Shown here: positions 25,077 to 32,799 of the stretch, piece after piece
How positions within the stretch are numbered: position 1 is the stretch's first letter
Layout of the letters: every line of letters begins with the position of its first letter
Translations under genes and position numbers: made by a program
Source: an uncultured Bacilli bacterium
GTDB taxonomy: Bacteria > Bacillota_I > Bacilli_A > RF39 > UBA660
Reading direction: 5' to 3'
NCBI GenBank assembly: GCA_947631155.1
Contig: CANRKG010000014.1
Location: 1 to 36,525, forward strand
DNA length: 36,525 nucleotides
Notes under the pieces: generated by a model
Seen by the model: the letters and a program-made list of their open reading frames with translations, nothing else
What the model was told of the DNA's origin: nothing
Databases searched by the model: none

Positions 25077-26213
25077 ATGGCACAAAAACGTGATTATTAT
25101 GAAGTTTTAGGCGTTTCTAAGTCTGCTACAGAAGCGGAGATTAAAAGTGCCTTCAGAAAAAAAGCAAAGCAATATCATCCCGATTTAAATAAAGATAATC
25201 CTGATGCTGCTGAAAAGTTTAAAGAAGCTCAAGAAGCATATGAAGTATTATCAGACGAATCAAAAAGAAAAATGTATGATCAATATGGCCATGCTGGAGT
25301 TAACTCATCAGGACCTTCTGGCTTCGGTGGTTTCGGTGGGGCTGGATTTGATGCCAGTGACTTTGATTTTGGTGATATCTTTGATAATATCTTTGGTGGC
25401 GGTTTTGGTGGATTCTCATCTGGGGGAAGCTCTAGACCTAGAGCAACACGTGGTTCGGATATCTTAATGAGAATTAATCTTAGTTTTGAAGATGCTGTTT
25501 ACGGAACAGAAATGGATCTTAATATTGATGTAGTAGAAGACTGTCCTGAATGTGATGGTGAAGGTGGTTTTGATAAAGAAACTTGTGAGCGTTGTCATGG
25601 TAGCGGTACTATTACCACTGAACAACATACTATTTTAGGATCATTTGTTTCCAAAACTACTTGTCCAAATTGTAATGGGGAAGGACATACATATAAAAGA
25701 AAATGTAGTAATTGTCGTGGTAAAGGTAAAGTTAAAAATAATAAAACAATTACAGTTAATATTCCCGCTGGGATTGATAATGGTAATCGTTTAAGGGTTT
25801 CTGGAAAAGGAAATCCTGGAACTAATGGTGGGCCTAATGGAGATTTATATTTAGAATTTTATGTCGATGAACATGATTATTATGTTCGCGATGGTGATGA
25901 TATTTATTTAGATGTACCAATTACCATTACTGAAGCAATTTTAGGTTGTAAAAAAACAATCCCAACTCTTTATGGTAATGTTAAGCTAACAATTCCACCA
26001 GGAGTTGATTCTGGTGACAAACAACGCATTCGTGGTAAAGGAATTGATAATAAAAATAGCGGTAATAAAGGTAATATGTATGTGATAATGAAAGTTATTA
26101 CCCCTAAAAAATTATCAAAAGAGCAAAAGAAGTTAATTGATGCATTAAATAAAACAGATTTAGAAGATAGTGAAATTTCTAAATTTAATAGATTTACTAG
26201 TAAAAATAATTAA
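25077..26213 (+). CDS. dnaJ: Chaperone protein DnaJ (Hsp40)
   Basis: 378 residues. The J domain ([18 protein letters not shown]) carries the HPD motif in [17 protein letters not shown] Gly/Phe-rich linker follows ([10 protein letters not shown]). Four zinc-binding repeats are intact: [24 protein letters not shown] and CSNCRGKG. The C-terminal substrate domain has [18 protein letters not shown] and [17 protein letters not shown]. It stimulates the DnaK ATPase and delivers clients. The ribosome site AAGGAGGG is strong. The gene is last in the operon and faces rnhC across a shared terminator. Confidence 0.96.
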   Translation: MAQKRDYYEVLGVSKSATEAEIKSAFRKKAKQYHPDLNKDNPDAAEKFKEAQEAYEVLSDESKRKMYDQYGHAGVNSSGPSGFGGFGGAGFDASDFDFGDIFDNIFGGGFGGFSSGGSSRPRATRGSDILMRINLSFEDAVYGTEMDLNIDVVEDCPECDGEGGFDKETCERCHGSGTITTEQHTILGSFVSKTTCPNCNGEGHTYKRKCSNCRGKGKVKNNKTITVNIPAGIDNGNRLRVSGKGNPGTNGGPNGDLYLEFYVDEHDYYVRDGDDIYLDVPITITEAILGCKKTIPTLYGNVKLTIPPGVDSGDKQRIRGKGIDNKNSGNKGNMYVIMKVITPKKLSKEQKKLIDALNKTDLEDSEISKFNRFTSKNN

Positions 26214-26223
26214 GCATATTATT

Positions 26224-26256
26224 AAACCGATAAATAATAATTATTTATCGGTTTTT
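26224..26256. terminator. Bidirectional terminator between dnaJ and rnhC
   Basis: 14-bp perfect stem (AAACCGATAAATAA with its complement) around a 3-nt loop, with T runs on the plus side. The mirrored A-rich left flank lets it serve rnhC on the minus strand as well. Confidence 0.85.
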
Positions 26257-26282
26257 AGTATAAAAAATTAATTATAATTAAT

Positions 26283-27182
26283 TTAGAATATCATAGTATG
26301 TAAAATTCGATCTGTATTTTTAAAATTTAATTTAGCAATTTCTTTTAATTTATCTTCACCATATTTTTCAACTACTTCTTCACCAATTTTATCAACGTCT
26401 TTACCCGCACCTTTAACAAGAGGAATTTTAAGAGAAGTACAGATTTTATCAAACTCTTTTAAAAATATATAACGACTAATTATTGAAGAACAAGCTACAG
26501 CCAAATTTTTATCTTCAGCTTTAGTTATAAAGGTAATATCTTTTTGAATTTGGGAAATACCAGTTAGATATTCATAATATCGAGCTTCTTTAGCGAATTC
26601 ATCAACTATTATATAGTCATATTTTACATTTTCTTCATTAATTAATTGATAAAGAACTTTATTATGCATAATAGCTTTAATTTTATTCATATTAACATCT
26701 TTTCTATATTTTTCGTTGTATTCAGAATTAGAAAGAATTAGACTTCGATAAGTGATTTTTTTAGCAATTATTGGAGCTATTTTTTTTATTTTGTCATCAC
26801 TTATTTTTTTAGAATCACCAACACCTAATTTTATTAATTCTTCGACATCTTCTTTCTTGACATATGAAGCTGTTACAACAATAGGGCCAAAGTAATCACC
26901 TGTACCCACTTCGTCTGAACCAACGGCTGTAGTATGTAAATAAATATTATTAACTTTTTCATCTTTCTTTTCTTTTTCTAAAACCATACCCCACATTGAA
27001 GCATCAACATCTGCACTTACACCCTGAAACATTACTTTACCAGATTCATACATAGTAATAACAGTATCCTCATCTTGGGCTTGGAATACAACATATGGAA
27101 TAACTTTATCACGACATTTATCTTTATAATATTCAATCATTTTAGCTTTTGTTTCAGCATCAACTTTAATAACAACGTTCAT
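26283..27182 (-). CDS. rnhC: Ribonuclease HIII
   Basis: 299 residues. The N-terminal domain (residues 1-80, VVIKVDAETKAKMIEYY with VVFQAQDEDTVITMY and SGKVMFQG) is the TBP-like substrate-binding domain that distinguishes HIII from HII. The catalytic part begins GSDEVGTGDYFGP (Asp90-Glu91), with GVGDSKKISD, YDYIIVDEFA and SSIISRYIFL supplying the other acidic residues. It removes RNA from RNA/DNA hybrids. It is transcribed against dnaJ and divergently from the cvpA-like gene, with GAGGTG before the start. Confidence 0.93.
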   Translation of the reverse strand: MNVVIKVDAETKAKMIEYYKDKCRDKVIPYVVFQAQDEDTVITMYESGKVMFQGVSADVDASMWGMVLEKEKKDEKVNNIYLHTTAVGSDEVGTGDYFGPIVVTASYVKKEDVEELIKLGVGDSKKISDDKIKKIAPIIAKKITYRSLILSNSEYNEKYRKDVNMNKIKAIMHNKVLYQLINEENVKYDYIIVDEFAKEARYYEYLTGISQIQKDITFITKAEDKNLAVACSSIISRYIFLKEFDKICTSLKIPLVKGAGKDVDKIGEEVVEKYGEDKLKEIAKLNFKNTDRILHTMIF

Positions 27183-27199
27183 AAAAACACCTCAAAATT

Positions 27200-27232
27200 A
27201 TTATAGCATAAATTTAGATAATAAGTTATAAT
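27200..27232. promoter_or_regulatory. Divergent -10 boxes for rnhC and the cvpA-like gene
   Basis: A perfect TATAAT reads on the minus strand at 27205-27200 (toward rnhC) and another on the plus strand at 27227-27232 (toward 27254). Neither has a good -35 at normal spacing. Very short leaders are implied. Confidence 0.4.
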
Positions 27233-27253
27233 AAAAATAATAGGAGGTAAGCT

Positions 27254-27940
27254 ATGAATTTAGTTGACATTATTATAGTTTTGTTATTACTATTATCCGC
27301 AATAGTTGGTTTTAAAAGGGGAATATTGAAAGAATTAGCCATGTTATTAGGAATTATTATTATATATTTTATTTCATTTTCAATGAAAGATTATATAGGA
27401 TTAATACTTTGTAAAATCTTGCCTTTCTTTAGTTTTAAAGGTTTAATTAGTTTAAATATTATCATGTATCAGTTAATTGCGTTTGTTATAATTGCCAGTT
27501 TTTTATTTACAATCTATAATATTATTTTAAAATTAACAGGTATTTTACAAAAATTAGTTGATCTTTCCATTATTTTAACACTACCATCTAAGTTATTGGG
27601 ATTAGTTGCAGGGTTTATTGAAGGTTACATTATTATGTTTATGATTTTGCTAGTTTTACAGATTCCTATGGGAACTAGTAATATGATAAATAACTCTAAG
27701 ATAAGTAGTTATATTGTCAATAATACATTCTTATTATCAAGTAGTTTAGGAAAACTAGATGATTGTATTCTTGATATTACTAATTTAACTAATAAATCTA
27801 AAAAGATAGATACTAATCAAGCAAATTTAGAAATTATTAAATTAGAGTTAAAATATAATATAATTTCTCAGGATGATTTAACCAAGCTAATTAAAACTAA
27901 GAAATTAGATGCAATAAAAGGGATTAATTCACTAAAATAA
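27254..27940 (+). CDS. CvpA-family membrane protein
   Basis: 228 residues. Four to five membrane helices, with the N-terminal VDIIIVLLLLLSAIVGFKRGILKELAMLLG matching the CvpA signature (DxxxxxxxxxxxxxGxxRG). After the last helix comes a polar, charged tail of about 70 residues, longer than in minimal CvpA. The family is linked to colicin V production and envelope-stress tolerance in other bacteria, but its molecular role is unclear. AGGAGG precedes the start. The stop lies against a shared terminator with the minus-strand yigZ-like gene. Confidence 0.85.
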   Translation: MNLVDIIIVLLLLLSAIVGFKRGILKELAMLLGIIIIYFISFSMKDYIGLILCKILPFFSFKGLISLNIIMYQLIAFVIIASFLFTIYNIILKLTGILQKLVDLSIILTLPSKLLGLVAGFIEGYIIMFMILLVLQIPMGTSNMINNSKISSYIVNNTFLLSSSLGKLDDCILDITNLTNKSKKIDTNQANLEIIKLELKYNIISQDDLTKLIKTKKLDAIKGINSLK

Positions 27941-27968
27941 AAGGATCTTTAGTCTTGATCCTTTTTTT
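27939..27968. terminator. Bidirectional terminator overlapping both stop codons
   Basis: AAAAGGATC pairs with GATCCTTTT around a 9-nt loop, with T-tract beyond. It begins inside the cvpA-like TAA and contains the stop and last codons of the convergent yigZ-like gene. Confidence 0.75.
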
Positions 27969-28542
27969 CTTCGATTAAAGTTATCTCTTCGTGACAAATT
28001 TTAATATCTAAAGTAGTTAATTTATCTTTTGTTACTTCATCTACTAAAGTAGTATAATTAATTTTTTCTAAATATTGTTTCTTTAAAATAAGACTATTTT
28101 TTAATAGATAATCTACTTCTTTTTGAATTTTATAATCAAATTCAATTTCTAATTCATAACCAGTTGTTAATTTTATTTTTTTAACTTTATTTAGTGCTTC
28201 TTTAACACTTTTAGTATAGGCTCTTACTAAGCCACTAGCTCCTAATTTTATACCACCAAAATATCTTATGACAATACATAAAATGTTAGTTAATTTTTCT
28301 TTTTCTAAAACATTTAAAATAGGTATACCAGCAGTACCACTAGGTTCACCATCATCACTAGATTTTTTATTACTATTAATAATATATGCATAACAATAGT
28401 GAGTTGCCTTAGGATAATCTTTTTTTAATTTTTCTAAATTAGATTGTATTTGTTCTAAATTATTTATTTTAATTAAAAATGTAATAAAACGAGAATTTTT
28501 AATTATAATTTCATTATTACAATCATCTCTAATAACAAACAT
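27949..28542 (-). CDS. YigZ/IMPACT-family protein
   Basis: 197 residues. The N-terminal UPF0029 domain has the family signature: KNSRFITFL, ATHYCYAYI, SDDGEPSGTAGIPIL and IVIRYFGGIKLGASGLVRAYTKS. The C-terminal ferredoxin-like domain is present but less conserved. Related proteins (YigZ, YvyE, eukaryotic IMPACT) bind nucleic acid or ribosomes and modulate translation; the exact role here is not known. It is transcribed divergently from the PcfJ-like gene, with GGTGAT before the start. Confidence 0.92.
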   Translation of the reverse strand: MFVIRDDCNNEIIIKNSRFITFLIKINNLEQIQSNLEKLKKDYPKATHYCYAYIINSNKKSSDDGEPSGTAGIPILNVLEKEKLTNILCIVIRYFGGIKLGASGLVRAYTKSVKEALNKVKKIKLTTGYELEIEFDYKIQKEVDYLLKNSLILKKQYLEKINYTTLVDEVTKDKLTTLDIKICHEEITLIEEKKDQD

Positions 28543-28557
28543 GTAATCACCACTAAT

Positions 28558-28586
28558 ATTTTAGCATGCTTATTTATAGATGTAAA
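28558..28586 (-). promoter_or_regulatory. Putative promoter of the yigZ-like gene
   Basis: On the minus strand: TTTACA (28586-28581), a 17-nt spacer ending in TGC, then TAAAAT (28563-28558), an extended -10. The message would have a leader of only about 8-10 nt, just holding GGTGAT. Confidence 0.55.
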
Positions 28587-28601
28587 ATACCAAAAATAAA
28601 A

Positions 28602-28629
28602 TTTACATTTAATTTAACTATGATATAAT
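28602..28629 (+). promoter_or_regulatory. Promoter of the PcfJ-like gene
   Basis: TTTACA (28602-28607), a 16-nt spacer ending in TGA, then TATAAT (28624-28629), an extended -10. The leader holds AGGTG about 10 nt before the ATG at 28672. Confidence 0.7.
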
Positions 28630-28671
28630 TATATTAATAGAGGATGTATAAAAAGCAGGTGAAAATAGTAA

Positions 28672-30348
28672 ATGTATAAAACAGGAGAAGAATTTTTAAA
28701 TAAATTATATAGTGATATGCATATGGACTATATTGTAAATCATAAAGCTTTAAAAAGTGATACACCAGAAGAAAAAATAAATAAATATTTAGAGAGATTA
28801 GAAAAAGTCCATGAAAAAGTTAAAGATAATCCCCATCGATTAGAAATATTACTAAATATTTATTATGATAAATATGTAATAAAAGAGTTGCCTCTCTCTT
28901 ATATAAATTTACAAAAAAAAATATATAGAGAGGAAGGATATGGAAATGTAGAAATAGATGATCAGAAAAAAGAAGAACTATTAAAAGTAGTTCAAAAAGA
29001 TCAAAAGAAATCATTAGAAAGATGGGTAACCTATTTAACAAGTGATGATGCAATGTATCCAATGTGGTTTAAAAATTATGTTTTTAAAGGAATGCTTAAA
29101 TTAGGAAAATTTGATAAAGAAAAAATGCTGTTTAAAAGAAGAGATGAAACTACAGTGGAATCATATCTAGAATTAAATCAAGAAATATTAGCTCAAATAT
29201 ATGATGTCTTAAAAAGTGAAATCGGACAAAACGAAGTAACAGAAGAAGAACAAAAAGCATTAAATAAAGGAGAAAGTTTTCAAAAATTATATATTTATTT
29301 TTTAACAAAACAAAATTATAAAGCTAACGATAAAGAAACAGAAGGAATATGGATAAAATATGAACAAGGAAGTGACTCTAAGAAGTTATGTGATAGTTTG
29401 CAAGGAAAAAATACTGGATGGTGTACAGCGGGATACGAAACAGCAAAAACTCAATTAAATAACGGAGACTTTTATATTTACTATACCAAAGATGAAGAAG
29501 GAGAATATACAAATCCAAGAATTGCGATAAGAATGAATGGTAAAGATGAAATAGGAGAAGTACGAGGCGTAAGTAAAAATCAAAATCTAGAAGAAATTAT
29601 GATAGAAATAGCTGATCAAAAACTAGATGAATTTCAAGATAAAGAAAAGTATCAGAAAAAAGTCCATGATATGAAATTACTAACTGAGCTAGAGGAGAAA
29701 GTAAAAGAAAATAACGAATTAACGAAAGAAGAACTAATATTTTTATATGAAATAGGTTCAACAATAGAAGGCTTTGGGTATGAAAAAGATCCTAGAATAG
29801 AAGAGATTAAATCAAAAAGAGATATCAAAGAAGATTTAAGTATAATATTTAACTGTAGAAAAGATCAAATAGGAACAACAATGGAAGACTTTGATACTAA
29901 TGATATAGTAGTTTATGCATCGGATATTGAATATCTTGGAGAAACAGTACCAAAACAATTTCAGCATTTAAAGGCAATAATAGGTGATGCTAAATTAAAT
30001 TCATTAAAAAATGCCGAAAATTTAAATAATCTTGAATATATATGTGGTAGTGCTCACTTAGATTCATTAGAAGATGCTCGAGATTTCAAAAGTCTTAAAT
30101 ACATAGGTGGATATGCTAACCTTCCTTCATTAGAAGATTCTGAAGGTTTAGAAAGTCTTGAATATATAGGTGGTGGAGCTTACTTCGATTCATTAGAAGA
30201 TGCTCGATGTTTAAATAATCTTAAATATATAGGTCGGAATGGCTGCTTTTATTCATTATTAGATGCAGAACCATTAAAAAATTGTAATAAATATGATAAA
30301 ATAAAAAGTGAAATTGAAGAAAGGTTATCTTTAAGAAGAAATAAATAA
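28672..30348 (+). CDS. PcfJ-like protein with C-terminal 21-residue leucine-rich repeats
   Basis: 558 residues, cytosolic by sequence. Residues 1-220 are charged and helical. A central alpha/beta block contains LCDSLQGKNTGWCTAG (Trp250-Cys251), GDFYIYYTKDEEGEY, NPRIAIRM and GEVRGVSKNQNLE. That combination (CxxL...GWCT...GDFYVY...RIAI...EVRG) resembles PcfJ-like proteins of phages, plasmids and some uncultured bacteria. From about residue 438 to 542 five repeats follow, with consensus G-x-A-x-L-x-SLEDA-x-x-L-x-x-LKYIG, likely a leucine-rich solenoid. I know no biochemical function. Codons end in A far more than in neighbouring genes, suggesting different origin or recent gain. It is monocistronic or leads the AI-2E-type gene, 13 nt downstream. 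Confidence 0.65.
   Translation: MYKTGEEFLNKLYSDMHMDYIVNHKALKSDTPEEKINKYLERLEKVHEKVKDNPHRLEILLNIYYDKYVIKELPLSYINLQKKIYREEGYGNVEIDDQKKEELLKVVQKDQKKSLERWVTYLTSDDAMYPMWFKNYVFKGMLKLGKFDKEKMLFKRRDETTVESYLELNQEILAQIYDVLKSEIGQNEVTEEEQKALNKGESFQKLYIYFLTKQNYKANDKETEGIWIKYEQGSDSKKLCDSLQGKNTGWCTAGYETAKTQLNNGDFYIYYTKDEEGEYTNPRIAIRMNGKDEIGEVRGVSKNQNLEEIMIEIADQKLDEFQDKEKYQKKVHDMKLLTELEEKVKENNELTKEELIFLYEIGSTIEGFGYEKDPRIEEIKSKRDIKEDLSIIFNCRKDQIGTTMEDFDTNDIVVYASDIEYLGETVPKQFQHLKAIIGDAKLNSLKNAENLNNLEYICGSAHLDSLEDARDFKSLKYIGGYANLPSLEDSEGLESLEYIGGGAYFDSLEDARCLNNLKYIGRNGCFYSLLDAEPLKNCNKYDKIKSEIEERLSLRRNK
29983..30297 (+). repeat. Five 63-bp coding repeats (leucine-rich)
   Basis: Units begin at about 29983, 30046, 30109, 30172 and 30235. 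Each encodes 21 residues with a central SLEDA or close variant and LKYI or LEYI. The last unit is the most decayed. Confidence 0.85.
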
Positions 30349-30361
30349 GGAAGGTGATTAT

Positions 30362-31507
30362 ATGTTTAAAAAGAATAAAGATGATAAAAATTTAGATATT
30401 GAAGGATTAAATTATGTCATTGGAATTAGTACAAAAATATTTAAAATTGGTTATATTATAACTATTATTGCTTTAATAGCTTTAGTATTATATTTACTTA
30501 GAACTTTAAGTATATTTAAAATTATTAAAGAATTATTAATAGTAATATCGCCTGTATTTATAGGATTAATTATTGCTTGGCTGTTAGATCCTATTGTTAA
30601 TTTTTTACAAAATAAGAAAATACCACGAATATTAAGTTGTATTTTAGTATATTTAGTATTTCTTGGTTTAATTGTAATTTTACTTGTAGTAATGATGCCT
30701 TCTTTTATAACTCAAATCAAGGATTTTGTTAATACTATACCGAGTATTTTGAATGATTTAAAGACCTTTATTACAAACATGGTTAATTCATTTAGTGGTG
30801 ATATCGATTTATCTTATGTTAAAAAGCAATTATTTAGCAGTCTTAATTCTTTAGGAAATAATTTAACCCAAAATATTCCAAATATGTTAGTTTCTATTGC
30901 GACAAAGTTAGTTAGTGGGGGAATGTTCTTAATTTTAGGATTAATGGTTGGATTTTATATGTTATATGACTTTAATAAAGTTAATGCTGCTATTAATAAG
31001 TTGTTACCACATAGTTGGCAAAATAATTTTAAAGAATTAAGTGATAGAATTAATAATTCATTAAGAGGATATGTTACAGGAGTATTATCAATTATGTTTT
31101 TAGTTTTTATAACTCAAAGTATAGGTCTTAGTATTGCTGGATTAGAATCTCCCTTAGTATTTGCATTATTTTGTGCCTTAACTGATGTTATACCTTATTT
31201 TGGACCATATATTGGAGCTATTCCTGCAGTAATTGTTGGATTTACCATTTCTCCTTGGGTAGGAATAGGTTGTATTATTTCTATAGTTGTAGTTCAGATT
31301 TTAGAAAATAATTTTTATCAACCACTTATAATGGGTCATGCGATGAAATTACATCCAGTAACTATTATGATTGGACTATTGATTTTTCAGCATTTCTTTG
31401 GTATTATAGGTATGATTGTAGCAACTCCAGTAATAGCAACATTAAAAATAATATTTACATTCATTGATGAAAAACAAAATGTCTTGCAAAAAATAAAAGG
31501 TGAATAA
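30362..31507 (+). CDS. AI-2E-family transporter (putative permease)
   Basis: 381 residues with about eight membrane helices. Typical blocks are SPVFIGLIIAWLLDPIVNFL, the central exported or helical loop, NNSLRGYVTGVLSIMFLVF, FCALTDVIPYFGPYIGAIPAVIVG and the C-terminal ENNFYQPLIMGHAMKLHPV. The last helix carries FGIIGMIVATPVIATL. Members are proposed exporters of small molecules (for example autoinducer-2) or Na/H antiporters; the substrate cannot be told from sequence. AAGGAAGGTG precedes the start. Its end lies just before the T-box leader. Confidence 0.9.
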   Translation: MFKKNKDDKNLDIEGLNYVIGISTKIFKIGYIITIIALIALVLYLLRTLSIFKIIKELLIVISPVFIGLIIAWLLDPIVNFLQNKKIPRILSCILVYLVFLGLIVILLVVMMPSFITQIKDFVNTIPSILNDLKTFITNMVNSFSGDIDLSYVKKQLFSSLNSLGNNLTQNIPNMLVSIATKLVSGGMFLILGLMVGFYMLYDFNKVNAAINKLLPHSWQNNFKELSDRINNSLRGYVTGVLSIMFLVFITQSIGLSIAGLESPLVFALFCALTDVIPYFGPYIGAIPAVIVGFTISPWVGIGCIISIVVVQILENNFYQPLIMGHAMKLHPVTIMIGLLIFQHFFGIIGMIVATPVIATLKIIFTFIDEKQNVLQKIKGE

Positions 31508-31520
31508 AACGTTGATAAAG

Positions 31521-31685
31521 AAAAGTAATAAAATATTTTATTTATAGAGAGTTAATGGTTGGTGAAAATTAACATAAAAATTTTATGAAAGCTACTTTTG
31601 AGTTTTAATGGGAGACCGTTATCTAATTAAGACCAAGTTAGGATGGTACCGGGTATATTTATATCCTCCTAATATTGGTCTTTTA
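31521..31685 (+). promoter_or_regulatory. T-box leader, alanine-specific (GCT specifier)
   Basis: The leader has the Stem I core AGAGAG-TTAA-TGGTTGGTG. The specifier triplet GCT (31591-31593) is followed by A, and AAAAGT (31521-31526) pairs with ACTTTT (31594-31599) beside the specifier loop. The T-box bulge is TGGTACC (31644-31650), flanked by TTAGGA/TCCTAA and by GGGTAT/ATATCC. GCT is an alanine codon, consistent with alaS downstream. An outer stem AAGACCAA/TTGGTCTT followed by TTTT looks like the terminator. Expected effect: uncharged tRNA-Ala turns the operon on. No promoter could be placed with confidence upstream. Confidence 0.87.
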
Positions 31686-31706
31686 TTTGGATAGAAAGGA
31701 TTTAAG

Positions 31707-32246
31707 ATGAAAATATTTATTATAGCAGGAAAAGCCGAAAGTGGTAAGGATAAACTTGGTGAATATATGAAAAAAATCTTAGAAGAAAAAAATTATAAAC
31801 CTTGTATTTTGCATTTTACTAAACCATTATATGAGTATGCAGAAACATATTTTGGATGGAATGGAGATTTTAACAAGAAACCAAGAGAACTATTACAAAC
31901 TTTAGGATATGATATAATTCAAAAAGAATTAGGAAAAAAATACTTTTTAGCCGATCGAATTTTAGAAGATATTGAAATTTTAGAAAAATATTTTAATGTG
32001 TTTATTATTGCTGATGGAAGATTAATATCCGAATTTGAAAGAGTTAAGAAAAAATATCCAAGCACTAAAGTAATAAAAATCGAAAGAGATACTTATAATA
32101 ATAAACTTACTAAAAAAGAAAAAGAACATATTACAGAAAATAATTTAGAAGACTATAATGAGTATGATTATATAGTTCATAATATAAATAAAGATGATTT
32201 ATATACAAAGGCAATGTCCATAATTGAAAAGGAGATAGATGTATGA
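31707..32246 (+). CDS. Deoxynucleoside monophosphate kinase-like P-loop protein
   Basis: 179 residues. The Walker A motif is GKAESGKDKLG. FTKPLYEYAETYFGW, KKPRELLQTLGYDII and a late IADGRLISEFERVKKKYP fit the phage-T4-gp1-like deoxynucleotide monophosphate kinase family seen in many Firmicutes. It would phosphorylate a (d)NMP to the diphosphate. It is first in the operon behind the T-box, with GAAAGGA before the start. It overlaps the next gene by ATGA. The choice of substrate cannot be read from sequence. Confidence 0.65.
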   Translation: MKIFIIAGKAESGKDKLGEYMKKILEEKNYKPCILHFTKPLYEYAETYFGWNGDFNKKPRELLQTLGYDIIQKELGKKYFLADRILEDIEILEKYFNVFIIADGRLISEFERVKKKYPSTKVIKIERDTYNNKLTKKEKEHITENNLEDYNEYDYIVHNINKDDLYTKAMSIIEKEIDV

Positions 32247-32797
32247 ATAAGTTAATAGCGATAGTAGGAATGAGTGGTTCTGGTAAAAGTGTAGCTACTG
32301 AGTATTTAGAGAATAAAGGATTTAATAAAATTTACTTTGGTGGAGTAATTTTAGATCATATGAAAAAAAATAATATTGAAATTAATCCAGAAAATGAAAA
32401 AAATTACCGTGAAGAATTAAGAAGTCAGTATGGTATGGGTGTTGTCGCGATGCTTTTATTAGATGATATTAAAAAATCTTTAGAAGAAAAAGATACTGTT
32501 TTAGATGGTTTATATTCATGGGATGAATATATAATCTTAAAAAATGAATTTAAAGATCGCCTTAATGTAGTAGCGATAATATGTGATAAGCAAATTCGCT
32601 ATGAAAGAGTTGGAAAAAGATTGGAACGACCTTTCAATAAAGAAGAAATTACTAAAAGAGATCTCTCAGAAATAGAACATTTAGCTAAAGGTGGACCGAT
32701 TGTTTATGCCGATTATTATGTAATGAATAATGGTTCTGTTGAGAAATATATTGAACGTATTGAAGAAATAATTGAAAAAATCGAAAGGAGCAATTAA
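32243..32797 (+). CDS. Small P-loop kinase, UPF0200/dephospho-CoA-kinase-like
   Basis: 184 residues. Walker A is GMSGSGKS. FGGVILDHMKKNNIEINPENEKNYREELR and YGMGVVAMLLLDDI, then VLDGLYSWDEYIILKNEF, IRYERVGKRLERPF and ADYYVMNNGSVEKYIERIEEI, follow the UPF0200 (archaeal-CoaE-like) pattern. A nucleotide or dephospho-CoA kinase role is plausible but unproven. Translation is coupled to the upstream kinase by ATGA, and it ends 2 nt before alaS. Both kinases are under the alanine T-box. Confidence 0.65.
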   Translation: MNKLIAIVGMSGSGKSVATEYLENKGFNKIYFGGVILDHMKKNNIEINPENEKNYREELRSQYGMGVVAMLLLDDIKKSLEEKDTVLDGLYSWDEYIILKNEFKDRLNVVAIICDKQIRYERVGKRLERPFNKEEITKRDLSEIEHLAKGGPIVYADYYVMNNGSVEKYIERIEEIIEKIERSN

Positions 32798-32799
32798 TT

